64,000 nucleotides of DNA from NCBI GenBank assembly GCA_018292915.2, contig JACVVK020000143.1, forward strand, positions 1 to 64,000, written 5' to 3'. This document shows positions 23,733 to 38,648 of this stretch, piece after piece; position 1 is the first letter of the stretch, and each line of letters begins with the position of its first letter. The stretch comes from Batillaria attramentaria. Taxonomy: Eukaryota; Mollusca; Gastropoda; Batillariidae. The notes beneath the pieces are model-generated. The model was given only the letters and a program-made list of their open reading frames with translations. It did no database searches and had not been told where the DNA came from. The translations under genes and the position numbers were made by a program.

Positions 23733-26700
23733 GTGAGTGAAGGTTATGCTGTTTGTGTCGTTAGGTTTGGTGAATGCTTCTGCATGTCGTTCGTGTTCTT
23801 TTGTATCTTGTTAGTGTAGGGTGTTAGTGTAGGGTGTAGTTCATGTTTTGTATCTTGTTAGTGTAGGGTGTTAGTGTTGGGCGTACTTCATGTTTTGTTC
23901 TGTGTCTTGTTAGTGCAGGGTGTTAGTCATGGGTGTAGTTCATGCTTTGTATCTTGTTAGTGTAGGGTGTTAGTGTTAGGTGTAGTTCGTGTTTTGTATC
24001 TTGTTAGTGTAGGGTGTTAGTGTAGGGTGTAGTTCATGTTTTGTATCTTGTTAGTGTAGGGTGTTAGTCATGGGTGTAGTTCATGTTTTGTATCTTGTTA
24101 GTGTACGGTGTTAGTGTTAGGTGTAGTTCGTGTTTTGTATCTTGTTAGTGTAGGGTGTTAGTGTAGGGTGTGGTTCATGTTTTTTTATCTTGTTAGTGTA
24201 GGGTGTTAGTGTTAGGTGTACTTCATGTTGTGTGTCTTGTTAGTGCAGGGTGTTAGTCATGGATGTAGTTCATGTTTTGTATCTTGTTAGTGTAGGGTGT
24301 TAGTGTTAGGTGTACTTCATGTTGTGTGTCTTGTTAGTGTAGGGTGTTAGTCATGGGTGTAGTTCATGTTTTGTATCTTGTTAGTGTAGGGTGTTAGTGT
24401 TAGGTGTAGTTCATGTTTTGTATCTTGTTAGTGTAGGGTGTTAGTGTTAGGTGTAGTTCATGTTTTGTATCTTGTTAGTGTAGGGTGTTAGTGTTAGGTG
24501 TAGTTCAGGGTGGGTGGGTGTTTGGGTTTTAACGTCCTTTTCCACCACAAACGATGAGAAAGCCAGCACAAATATTTGGCCCCAGCCGGGATCGAACTCA
24601 CGACCCGAGCATTAGTAGTCCAACGCTCTACCATTCGACCACCCCGGCTCCCCAGGTGTAGTTCATGTTTTGTATCTTGTTAGTGTAGGGTGTTAGTGTT
24701 AGGAGTAGTTCATGTTTTGTATCTTGTTAGTGTAGGGTGTTAGTGTTAGGTGTAGTTCGTGTCCTTTTGTATCTTGATAGTGCAGAGTGTTAGTGTTGGG
24801 TGTAGTTCGTGTTTTGTATCTTGATAGTGCAGGGTGTTAGTGATGGGTGTAAGTCGTGTCCTTTTGTATCTTGTTAGTGTAGGGTGTTAGTGCAGGGCGT
24901 TAGTGTTGGGTGTAGTTCGTGTCCTTTTGTATCTTGTTAGTATTGTATCTTGTTAGTGCAGGGTGTTAGTGATGGGTGTAGTTCGTGTCCTTTTGTATTT
25001 TGTCAGTGTAGGGTGTTAGTGTTAGGTGTAGTTCATGTTTTGTATCTTGTTAGTGTAGAGTGTTAGCGTTGGGTGTAGTTCATGTTTTGTATCTTGTTAG
25101 TGTAGGGTGTTAATGTTAGGTGTAGTTCATATTTTGTATCTTGTTAGTGCACGGTGTTAGTGTTGGGTGTAGTTCATGTTTTGTATCTTGTTAGTAGGGT
25201 GTTAGTGATGGGTGTAGTTCATGTTTTGTATCTTGTTAGTGTAGGGTGTTAGTGTTGGGTGTAGTTCATGTTTTGTATCTTGTTAGTGTAGGGTGTTAGT
25301 GAAGGGTGTAGTTCATATTTTGTATCTTGTTAGTGTAGGGTGTTAGTGATGGGTGTAGTTCATGTTTTGTATCTTGTTAGTAGGGTGTTAGTGATGGGTG
25401 TAGTTCGTGTCCTTTTGTATCTTGTTAGTGCAGGGTGTTAGTGTAGGGTGTTAGTGTTGGGTGTAGTTCATGTTTTGTATCTTGTTAGTGTAGGGTGTTA
25501 GTGTTAGGTGTAGTTCGTGTTTTGTATCTTGTTAGTGTAGGGTGTTAGTGATGGGTGTAGTTCATATTTTGTATCTTGTTAGTGTAGGGTGTTAGTGTTG
25601 GGTGTAGTTCATGTTTTGCATCTTGTTAGTGTAGGGTGTTAGTGTTAGGTGTAGTTCGTGTTTTGTATCTTGTTAGTGCAGGGTGTTAGTGTAGGGTGTT
25701 AGTGTTGGGTGTAGTTCATGTTTTGTATCTTGTTAGTGTAGGGTGTTAGTGTTAGGTGTAGTTCGTGTTTTGTATCTTGTTAGTGTAGGGTGTTAGTGAT
25801 GGGTGTAGTTCATGTTTTGTGTCTTTTTAGTGTTAGATGTTGTTCATTTTTTGTGTCTTGTTCGTGTTCATATTTTGTTTGTTAGGTTTAGTTCATATTG
25901 TTCTTGTTAGTGCAGGACGAAGTTCATATTTTGCGTCTTTATAGTGTTAGGCGTAGTTTATATTTTGTTAGTGTGGAGTGGAGTTTATATTTTGTCTTAG
26001 TGCAGGATATAGTTCATGTTTTGTGTCTTGTTAGTGTAGGATGTTGGTGTTATGTGTAGGTCATGTTGTGTGTCTTGTTAGTGTTAGATGTAGTTCCTGT
26101 TTTGTTTCTTCTTAGTGTAGGGTGTAGTTCATGTTTTGTGTCTTGTTGGTGTTGGGTGTAGTTTATATTTTGTGTCTTGGTAGTGTCGATGTTACAGATC
26201 ACAATAAGTATGTCGTGATGTTGGTGTTAGAGACGACAGCAAGGTCTATGTCGTGATGTTGGTGTTAGAGACGACAGCAAGGTCTATGTCGTGATGTTGG
26301 TGTTAGAGACGACAGCAAGGTCTATGTCGTGATGTTGGTGTTAGAGACGACAGCAAGGTCTATGTCGTAATGTTGATGTTTGCAGATGACAGCAAGGTCT
26401 ATGTCGTAATGTTGATGTTTGCAGATGACAGCAAGGTCTATGTCGTGATGTTGATGTTAGAGACGACAGCAAGGTCTATGTCGTGATGTTGGTGTTAGAG
26501 ACGACAGCAAGGTCTATGTCGTGATGTTGGTGTTAGAGATGACAGCAAGGTCTATGTCGTGATGTTGGTGTTAGAGACGACAGCAAGGTCTATGTCGTGA
26601 TGTTGGTGTTAGAGACGACAGCAAGGTCTATGTCGTGATGTTGGTGTTTGCAGATGACAGCAAGGTCTATGTCGTGATGTTGGTGTTAGAGACGACAGCA

Positions 26701-29700
26701 AGGTCTATGTCGTGATGTTGGTGTTAGAGACGACAGCAAGGTCTATGTCGTGATGTTGGTGTTAGAGATGACAGCAAGGTCTATGTCGTGATGTTGGTGT
26801 TAGAGACGACAGCAAGGTCTATGTCGTGATGTTGGTGTTAGAGACGACAGCAAGGTCTATGTCGTGATGTTGGTGTTTGCAGATGACAGCAAGGTCTATG
26901 TCGTAATGTTGATGTTTGCAGATGACAGCAAGGTCTATGTCGTAATGTTGGTGTTTGCAGATGACAGCAAGGTCTATGTCGTGATGTTGGTGTTTGCAGA
27001 TGACAGCAAGGTCTATGTCGTAATGTTGATGTTTGCAGATGACAGCAAGGTTTATGTCGTAATGTTGATGTTTGCAGATGACAGCAAGGTCTATGTCGTA
27101 ATGTTGATGTTTGCAGATGACAGCAAGGTCTATGTCGTAATGTTGATGTTAGAGACGACAGCAAGGTCTATGTCGTAATGTTGATGTTTGCAGATGACAG
27201 CAAGGTCTATGTCGTAATGTTGATGTTTGCAGATGACAGCAAGGTCTATGTCGTGATGTTGATGTTAGAGACGACAGCAAGGTCTATGTCGTGATGTTGA
27301 TGTTAGAGACGACAGCAAGGTCTATGTCGTGATGTTGATGTTAGAGACGACAGCAAGGTCTATGTCGTGATGTTGATGTTACAGATTATAGCAAAGTGTA
27401 CTGGTTGGCTGGTGGACTTGGCGTGGGAGTGCTGGTGCTGGTGGTGTGTGGTGTCGTGCTGCTGGTGTACATGTGGAAGAAACGGTTCATCCTTGTCATG
27501 AAGATCGTCCACTACTTTCAGCCCTACGAGGATTCCGGTATGTTCACTTTAATATAATTATTCTTATTTGTTTAGCGTAATGAGGGGAACGCCAGTGACA
27601 CGGCACCAACACAGGCTGGTCACGGTTGACATAATTATAGGTATACATTTACACACAGACATCAACAGACTGTTCCTAGTCGATATAGGTCTACATACCA
27701 CACACATACATATAGCCACAGACTGGTTATGGTCATTACAGGTCTACATAGCACACACACATACATATAGCCACAGACTGGTTATGGTCATTACAGGTCT
27801 ACATAGCACACACACAGACATATAGCCTCAGACTGGTTATGGTCATTACAGGTCTACATAGCACACACACAGACATATAGCCACAGACTGGTTATGGTCA
27901 TTACAGGTCTACATAGCACACACACATACATATAGCCACAGACTGGTTATGGTCATTACAGGTCTACATACCACACACACAGACATATAGCCACAGACTG
28001 GTTATGGTCATTACAGGTCTACATACCACACACACAGACATATAGCCACAGACTGGTTATGGTCATTACAGGTCTACATACCACACACACAGACATATAG
28101 CCACAGACTGGTTATGGTCATTACAGGTCTACATAGCACACACACATACATATAGCCACAGACTGGTTATGGTCATTACAGGTCTACATACCACACACAC
28201 AGACATATAGCCACAGACTGGTTATGGTCATTACAGGTCTGCATAGCACACACACAGACATATAGCCACAGACTGGTTATGGTCATTACAGGTCTACATA
28301 GCACACACACAGACATATAGCCACAGACTGGTTATGGTCATTACAGGTCTACATACCACACACACAGACATATAGCCACAGACTGGTTATGGTCATTACA
28401 GGTCTGCATACCACACACACATACATAAAGCCACAGACTGGTTATGGTCATTACAGGTCTACATACCACACACACAGACATATAGCCACAGACTGGTTAT
28501 GGTCATTACAGGTCTACATAGCACACACACAGACATATAGCCACAGACTGGTTATGGTCATTACAGGTCTACATACCACACACACATACATATAGCCACA
28601 GACTGGTTATGGTCATTACAGGTCTACATACCACACACACACAGACATATAGCCACAGACTGGTTATGGTCATTACAGGTCTGCATACCACACACTCATA
28701 CATATAGCCACAGACTGGTTATGGTCATTACAGGTCTGCATACCACACACACAGACATATAGCCACAGACTGGTTATGGTCATTACAGGTCTACATACCA
28801 CACACACAGACATATAGCCACAGACTGGTTATGGTCATTACAGGTCTGCATACCACACACACATACATATAGCCACAGACTGGTTATGGTCATTACAGGT
28901 CTGCATACCACACACACATACATATAGCCACAGACTGGTTATGGTCATTACAGGTCTACATACCACACACACAGACATATAGCCACAGACTGGTTATGGT
29001 CATTACAGGTCTACATACCACACACATACATATAGCCACAGACTGGTTATGGTCATTACAGGTCTACATACCACACACACAGACATATAGCCACAGACTG
29101 GTTATGGTCATTACAGGTCTACATAGCACACACACATACATATAGCCACAGACTGGTTATGGTCATTACAGGTCTACATACCACACACACAGACATATAG
29201 CCACAGACTGGTTATGGTCATTACAGGTCTGCATAGCACACACACAGACATATAGCCACAGACTGGTTATGGTCATTACAGGTCTACATACCACACACAC
29301 AGACATATAGCCACAGACTGGTTATGGTCATTACAGGTCTACATAGCACACACACATACATATAGCCACAGACTGGTTATGGTCATTACAGGTCTACATA
29401 CCACACACACAGACATATAGCCACAGACTGGTTATGGTCATTACAGGTCTGCATAGCACACACACAGACATATAGCCACAGACTGGTTATGGTCATTACA
29501 GGTCTACATAGCACACACACAGACATATAGCCACAGACTGGTTATGGTCATTACAGGTCTACATACCACACACACAGACATATAGCCACAGACTGGTTAT
29601 GGTCATTACAGGTCTACATACCACACACACAGACATATAGCCACAGACTGGTTATGGTCATTACAGGTCTACATACCACACACACAGACATATAGCCACA

Positions 29701-31085
29701 GACTGGTTATGGTCATTACAGGTCTACATACCACACACACAGACATATAGCCACAGACTGGTTATGGTCATTACAGGTCTACATACCACACACACAGACA
29801 TATAGCCACAGACTGGTTATGGTCATTACAGGTCTACATAGCACACACACAGACATATAGCCACAGACTGGTTATGGTCATTACAGGTCTACATAGCACA
29901 CACACAGACATTTAGCACTGGTTATGGTCATTACTGGTCTACATACCACACACACAGACATATAGCCACAGACTGGTTATGGTCATTACAGGTCTACATA
30001 CCACACACACAGACATATAGCCACAGACTGGTTATGGTCATTACAGGTCTACATAGCACACACACAGACATTTAGCCATAGACGGGTTATGGTCATTACA
30101 GGTCTACATACCACACACACAGACATATAGCCACAGACTGGTTATGGTCATTACAGGTCTACATACCACACACACAGACATATAGCCACAGACGGGTTAT
30201 GGTCATTACAGGTCTACATACCACACACATATACATATAGCCACAGACTGGTTATGGTCATTACAGGTCTACATACCACACACACAGACATATAGCCACA
30301 GACTGGTTATGGTCATTACAGGTCTACATAGCACACACACAGACATATAGCCACAGACTGGTTATGGTCATTACAGGTCTGCATACCACACACAGACATA
30401 TAGCCACAGACTGGTTATGGTCATTACAGGTCTGCATAGCACACACACAGACATATAGCCACAGACTGGTTATGGTCATTACAGGTCTACATACCACACA
30501 TATACATATAGCCACAGACTGGTTATGGTCATTACAGGTCTACATACCACACACACATACATATAGCCACAGACTGGTTATGGTCATTACAGGTCTGCAT
30601 AGCACACACACAGACATATAGCCACAGACTGGTTATGGTCATTACAGGTCTGCATAGCACACACACAGACATATAGCCACAGACTGGTTATGGTCATTAC
30701 AGGTCTACATACCACACACACAGACATATAGCCACAGACTGGTTATGGTCATTACAGGCCGGTCTACATACCACACACACATACATATAGCCACAGACTG
30801 GTTATGGTCATTACAGGTCTACATACCACACACACACTTACATCTACATTCTGGTTATGGTCAATATAGGTCTACATACCACACACACACTTACATCTAC
30901 ATTCTGGTTATGGTCAATATAGGTCTACATACCACACACACACTTACATCTACATTCTGGTTATGGTCAATATAGGTCTACACACCACACACACACTTAC
31001 ATCTACATTCTGGTTATGGTCAATATAGGTCTACATACCACACACACATATACATGCACAGATTGGTCTATACCACACACACGCA

Positions 31086-31156
<71 letters not shown>

Positions 31157-32413
31157 TAGTCACTAATGACGGCAGAACAAGTTAGTATAGTTTTAGACGG
31201 GAAGTAGTCACTGATGACAGCAGGTCATAATGGTTTATTTACGGACGTGAAATAGTCACTGTTGACAGAAGATCAAAATGGTTTCATTCTCAGACGGGAA
31301 GCTGTTTGATGCTTTCGTGTCCTACCGGTCTTGTGAAGATGACTTTGACTTTGTATACAACGAGCTGCGGCATAGGCTGGAAACGGAGATGAACTTCCGG
31401 TTGTGTCTGCATGAACGGGATTTCCTGGTGGGAGAACGTAAGTTGTTGATGAGTCAGTATACGACATGTACGTTGAATGGTCATGTTGAATGTATGGCTA
31501 TGTGGAATGTATAGCCATGTTGAATGTATGGCTATGTGGAATGTATGGCCTCGCTGAATGTATAGCCATGTTGAATGTATGGCTACGTTGAATGTAAGGT
31601 CATGTAGTATAAATGGTCGTGAAGTATGTATAGCTATGTTGAATGTAAGCTCATGTAGTATAAATGGTCGTGAAGTATGTATGGCTATGTTGAATGTAAG
31701 GTCATGTAGTATAAATGGTCGTGGAGGATTTATGGCTATGTTGAATGTAAGGTCATGTAGTATAAATGGTCGTGAAGTATGTATGGCTATGTTGAATGTA
31801 AGGTCATGTAGTATAAATGGTCGTGAAGTATGTATGGCTATGTTGAATGTAAGGTCATGTAGTATAAATGGTCGTGAAGTATGTATGGCTATGTTGAATG
31901 TAAGGTCATGTAGTATAAATGGTCGTGAAGTATGTATGGCTATGTTGAATGTAAGGTCATGTAGTATAAATGGTCGTGAAGTATGTATGGCTATGTTGAA
32001 TGTAAGGTCATGTAGTATAAATGGTCGTGAAGTATTTATGGCTATGTTGAATGTAAGGTCATGTAGTATAAATGGTCGTGAAGTATGTATGGCTATGTTG
32101 AATGTAAGGTCATGTAGTATAAATGGTCGTGAAGTATTTATGGCTATGTTGAATGGAAGGTCATGTAGTATAAATGGTCGTGAAGTGTGTATGGCTATGT
32201 TGAATCTAAAAAATATGGAATGATTGTGAACAACTGGCTAATTCATGAAATAAGCAGCCAAAAATGTATTGTAATCAGGATACTCGGAAGACTTGAGCAC
32301 ATGACCAAGAAAAAAAGTGAGGCATTTTGAGCAATGTACGTGCCCCATAGTTCACACTTTAGGCAAAGTCACTGTCTGTTTCCTGAATTAGGCAGTTTCT
32401 CTATCCAATTTGC

Positions 32414-32455
<42 letters not shown>

Positions 32456-35400
32456 CCATTGCGAACAATATCATCTGGGCCACGGAGAACAGCCGTCGGA
32501 CAATACTGGTTCTCTCCCCTCGCTATCTGGACAGCGGCTGGGCCAGGTCGGTTATCACTATACTGAGAGCCAATAATTTTGCACGTTTGTTGTTGTTGTT
32601 GTAGTGGTCATACATCAAGATACACACAGCTTTGCCAGAATGCTACACTTAACAGGAGTGATTCAGATTTTTTGGTGGCAATAATTTGCTGCGCTTGACA
32701 CTGACGACTCAGCAATGTTGCACCATATACCATGTTGCACTATATACCATGTTGCACCATATACCATGTTGCACCGTACACCATGTTGCACTATACACCA
32801 TGTTGCACCATATACCATGTTGCACCATACACCATGTTGCACCATACACCATGTTGCACCATATACCATGTTGCACTATATACCATGTTGCACCATATAC
32901 CATGTTGCACCATACACCATGTTGCACCATACACCATGTTGCACCATACACCATGTTGCACCATATACCATGTTGCACCATACACCATGTTGCACCATAC
33001 ACCATGTTGCACCATATACCATGTTGCACCATATACCATGTTGCAACCATACACCATGTTGCACCATACACCATGTTGCACCATATACCATGTTGCACCA
33101 TACACCATGTTGCACCATACACCATGTTGCACCATACACCATGTTGCACCATATACCATGTTGCACCATACACCATGTTGCACCATACACCATATTGCAC
33201 CATACACCATGTTGCACCATACACCATGTTGCACCATACACCATGTTGCACCATATACCATGTTGCACCATATACCATGTTGCACCATACACCATGTTGC
33301 ACCATATACCATATTGCACCATACACCATGTTGCACCATACACCATGTTGCACCATACACCATGTTGCAACTGCCGGCAGAATTTGGTGACAACGAGATG
33401 GCACGTGATGTTATGATAGCATGTTTGTCCCTTGTCGTGCGCCTAAACTTTTATTTTAGCTCAAAGCCGTGAGTTGCCAGAACGAAACAAAAATCAAACA
33501 AACAAAAACAAAAACAAAAAGTTGTCATCAAAAAGTCATGGACATGCTTATAGTCAGCACTTACGTTTTGAGGACGACCATGTCAATTGAATCGATAAAA
33601 TAATAATAATTATGGATAAAATCACTATCTGTTGGTCGACACACAGTATAAAAGCAAGAGGAACCGTTTTGGCCGACCTCGATGTGAGAGTTCCGGTGTG
33701 ACAACACTTTAGTGTCTCAGAACCATCCACCATGTTAGTCTTGAAGCACATCATCAATGATATTGTCCAATCCCACCTCCAATCTCTCCTGCAGCAGTCC
33801 AAGGGCATCAGTCTCTCTGTAAGTGTGAAAAAAAAACTGTTCATCTGTTGTTAGTGTTGAACAAACTGTTCATCTGTTGTTAGTGTTAAAAGAAATCGTC
33901 TGTTGTTATTCATCTTTTTGTTAGTGTGAAAAAAACCATTCATCTGTTTTTCAGTGTGAAATATAAAAAAAATATTCCACACGGAAATACTCGAAGGGAA
34001 AACTACAATTTTTAGAGCAAAATGTCGTCTGTAAGGTGCAGAAACTTAATTTTACCTGACAAGAGCAGTATCGGAAAGTTGAAATACATTTTCGACCGCA
34101 TATCGCAGGGAATCGCCACAAAGCCCAAATCACGCTAGCATTTAATTACTGCCTTGCAGCAGCCTAGCAACACAACCTGATGTGGCTTTGTACTGTATTG
34201 TTGGTGAGATCAGTGCCGACATGACAGCGGCAACACCTTGGTGTAAACGGGGGATCACGCCAGATACAGAATTTCCGCCATGACGACACCCATTGTGCAA
34301 AAATTTTGCCTCTATGCGTTTTACATTAGTATCAATCAGTCAGTGTATACTGGAACTGGAGTAATTGCGTTAGTATCAATCAGTCAGTGTATACTGGAAC
34401 TGGAGTATTACAGTCAATGTATACTGGAGCTCAGCTGGAGTATCGGAGGCAGTGACGATATTTACAGATTTCATCTGCGAACTAAACATTTGACTTAGCC
34501 TCACGTACGTCGTCTGACAGAGCATGCTTGTTCATGTCTTGTGATTTCCCTGTTGGTGTTGTGCCTTTATTAATTGTGCCTGAATTAATTTTTACATAAA
34601 ATCTGGAAGATCTAGACGACTGGTGAAACATGGACTTGAATACCTTGGATTGTTCTTACGAAATCGCAAAATTGGAACTCTTTGGGTCGATGCTTCTCGC
34701 AGGAACTTGAAAAAATGTATTTTAGTTAAATCTCTCTTATTCTTAATATTCAAGATATAGCAGTGCAATAGTTCATGTCGTATGTGCAGTTGTTACACGT
34801 ACAAAAATGCCGGGATGATGAGTAATTTGAAGAATTCGTTTTCGTAGTCGGCCTTATACGCAAACGACCCCTACCTCAGAAATATTCTTTTTGCACAAAA
34901 TCTGTCAGAGCTACAGAACTGTGCTGCGAACCTATTCAGTATGTTAGTGGATGAACTTCTAACATCTAAAAAATGATGGCATTTGAAACAACTTTTTCGT
35001 CAAAATACGTTACATGACCGATTTCTTTAAATGGGCGATAACTCCGCAAGAGAAAAATCGTGATACCTATCTCTGGAGCAGGTGAATTCCCATTTTATTT
35101 CAAAGTAAAAGGCTCTTCAACGAGGTGGTTTAGGACATAGCCACCATTACATCACACACACACAAACGTCGCACAATCCCCGCACAACTCCCGCCAAAAC
35201 GAACGCAGCAGCATCCACCAAAACTGAGTATTTTTCAGATTCGTAGCAACTTCACGCGTTTTGGGAAGAAAAAGTTTCTTAGTAAGTACTCAGAAGTAAA
35301 TATATTCAACAATTAATGCTCAAAGACGATCGGATTCACATGTTGACATTAGAAACAAGATGGCGGCTATACGGTGGGCTCCGCAATCCATGGGGGTTTC

Positions 35401-35945
35401 AACTTTGTAAAAACGTGGTGAATCCACGCGAATTCCAAACCAGTTTTACTCCAATAGGTCTAACGGTAATAAAACCACTTGGCATTATTATTTTTTCCCC
35501 TAAAAAAAGCGTATATCTCAGGTTAGACTTACTGCTGTGGGGCACGACGCGTCCATGTATCATACTCATACTGAAAGAACGCCACAAACTGAGCCGACTG
35601 TCCCGAATCAATTTTACTCTCAATTAGCGTGCACTCCATCGTTAGGTTTCTTGAGTTCCTTTCCTCACGGGAAGGTAGGAAAGGGGAGGACAGCGCACAC
35701 GGCAGATACTATATTCCCAACCGGATGTTGGAAATAAAATTTCTTTTTTTTTTTTTCTATTTCATCGAGTGGTCAAGTTACGGTGTTGCAACCCAACTAG
35801 TCAGTTTTATTTCCTGAAAAGTACACCAGTCGTTGTCAGTCACCTAGATCACTAAAAGTATGCTCTGACTTGACGATTGTTTTTTTTGTTTTTTTTGGGG
35901 GGGGGGGGGGCACTGAATATCATCTCACTGCTTGATCGATTGACC

Positions 35946-35979
<34 letters not shown>

Positions 35980-36776
35980 AACCATAGTATGCAAGCTGCT
36001 ACCCCTGGGGAAGCATGTGGGCATTTGTACACCACCACCACCATGTTTTCTGCAAAGTATATTTATTTGTTTCCTTTTTACCATCCCTCCCAGATCCTGA
36101 ACATGAACACTTGATATAAAGTTGGTATGAAGTTGAGGCAGGCATCATGGACAATGAAGCATTGATTTTGGACTTTATTTTAAAATGTAAAAGTCCCAAA
36201 CCTGACACGACCTGTCATGACCACTAGGCCAAATCTCCTTGTCAGCCTTCTGTTCTGTTGTAGCAGCAGTCTGGTCCAGTAAAGACAATGAACATCATGG
36301 GCTTCTTTGCCATCACATAAATGACTCTAGGTGGCGAAATAGGTGAGGGTCACTTTCTTCCACAGGTTTTTAAGGGAAATTAACCACCGCCTATAGAAAT
36401 ACTGCAATCGCCTTCTTTTGCTATGTATTGTAATGAAAACACAAGAAACCAGCAGTACAAATCTTATACAAGAGCAGTCAGTGAATTTTCATTTCTCACT
36501 GTCAAAATTTAGCATCCTGGATAGTGTTTTGACAAATTGATTATGAAGAACTCAAGTCACAAGGATCTAGCTGAGTCAATAAGAATTGCTCTAAATCCCC
36601 TGTCCTCACATTGACACATGACTGAACATGGGAACAAGTGAAGACAGTAATAGAAGTTTGGTGATTGTCTTTGAAACATGAAGCACTGTTTTCCTTAATG
36701 ACTTACTGCTATCAAAGATTTACCTATTTAATACATTCCTGATAAAATAAAATAAAATAAAATAAAATAATGAGTG

Positions 36777-36833
<57 letters not shown>

Positions 36834-38617
36834 GAGTGGTGGTGGTGGGGGGTGGGGTGGGGTGGGGGTTGGGGAGGTGAGGGAGTGTCAGGGACTTTTC
36901 ATTTCTCACTGTCAAAATGTAGGATACTGGATTGTGTTTTGACAATTTAATTATGAAGAACATAACCCATAAGGTTTTGGGTGAGTCAATAGAAACTGCT
37001 CAACAACCCCTTACTTCACATTGACATATGTCTGCACATGGAAGCTAGTAGAGACTTTACAACATTTTACATGAGGCATTTATTCCCTGAACGACTAACA
37101 GATTCAAACCCATCTAAAACATTCATGACAAAACAGAAATTTAAAAATTAAATAAAATAACAAATGATAAAATAAAATAATAAAATTTAAAAATAAAAAT
37201 AAAATATAGTAAAATAAACTTGAAAAAATTCATTAAAAAAATAAAATAAAATAAAATAAATAGCACTGTTCTCTGGTTGGACAAACAGTATGGCGTTTGT
37301 GTCTGACTCTGCTGTACTCTATGTACATGTATTTGATTCCTTTAAAGTAAGTTCACTTTTCATTGCTATTTGTTTTGTAATAGACGCCTGAATAAAATCT
37401 CCCTTTTTTCAGACATGCTACATGTACTATCACAAATCATTATGATACTTTTTCTGCCTATTCGCTCTACATAAATCATTATTATCATTTTAAAATCTTT
37501 TGATCAGCAGAAGCCTATGGCTGACTATTCTGGGCTCTAACAATATCTTAGAAGTAAATTCTTTGACATTGCATGTTCTCACAATGCGAATACAAGTGCT
37601 AATTTAAGTCAGTAGGGCAAATCTAAGGCAGTGGATATGGAAATGGTACCTACATGCAGAACAGTGGTACATATGTACATTCATATACAATAAGCCTATT
37701 ACAATAATAAATGGTTTTGAGACTCATTTCACCATAAACAGATTACCAAACATAGAAGATTCTAGAGTACTTGATGACACTGGAACAGGGAAATGAAGTT
37801 TCAAAGAGTATGCAATGCCGTGTTCAGTTCTATGCAGGTGGTGGGCACTTATTACATAGATTTCATCCTCTGCTGCTATACACGTGAAACGTGTATTCCA
37901 TATGACATTTCTGTTGTTTGCATTTGTCAAAAATTAGAATTTCAGCAGTTACTGACAACATGCACCACAGTCACCTCTATAGAGGGTTGCAGTACGTCAC
38001 AGGTGCGGGGCTTTCCCGCTAGGGGGCGTCTTTCGATCGCGGGGCGGTCACTCTAGTAGACAGAGAATTCCGGGGAATCCCCTCGCTACTGCAAACCCTC
38101 TATTGACTGTTTTGTCTGCATTTCCGTCGGTGAACCCTCTCCAGGTCTCTCCCATCAAATGACCTTCTATGATGCTGTGGAAGAAATGGGCCCCTCCAAC
38201 ACCAACATCCCCCTCCCTCCTCTCACACACCCTTCTGCCCACTACACACAGGGATGTTTTATGTGGAAAATCACTTTCGCATTAATGTGGTTGTAACGAA
38301 CAGCTGAACAGTGTATCCATTATCCGTAGTGTTAGCTCTGCATTTGTTTTGCCCTGCTCAAGTAATGAAATTAAATAATATGTCTGTGTCAAACATGAAA
38401 GCACTCACTGCCGTCCACTTTCCTTCAATTCAGTGATTTTTTCTGATTTTTTCTTTACTGAAGGTTTTGTATAACAATTTTACTATACTCATTTGATAAG
38501 TCAGTTAGTCCTGAAGCATTCAATTTATGGAACTTATGATTACATGTAAATTCTTTCAAGTATTTAAAGGCGGTTATTGTGGATACACAAAGCTGAGAGA
38601 GAGAGAGAGGGAGAGAC

Positions 38618-38648
<31 letters not shown>

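Noticed and set aside
26864..27178. 104-codon frame DDSKVYVVMLVFA repeats as a separate gene
   Set aside because: Continuous only where 39-bp units follow each other. It is better explained as copies of the transmembrane exon's start.
31558..32223. 221-codon frame of MAMLNVRSCSINGREV repeats
   Set aside because: 51-bp minisatellite in an intron of the TIR receptor.
32547..32604. Read-through end of TIR exon 4 (RSVITILRANNFARLLLLL and stop) as the natural C-terminus
   Set aside because: A gtcggt donor in phase 2 joins exactly to exon 5, which supplies the missing TIR box 3. The read-through would lack it.
32686..33472. Overlapping 160-250-codon frames on both strands
   Set aside because: 17-bp minisatellite; every frame of the unit is stop-free.
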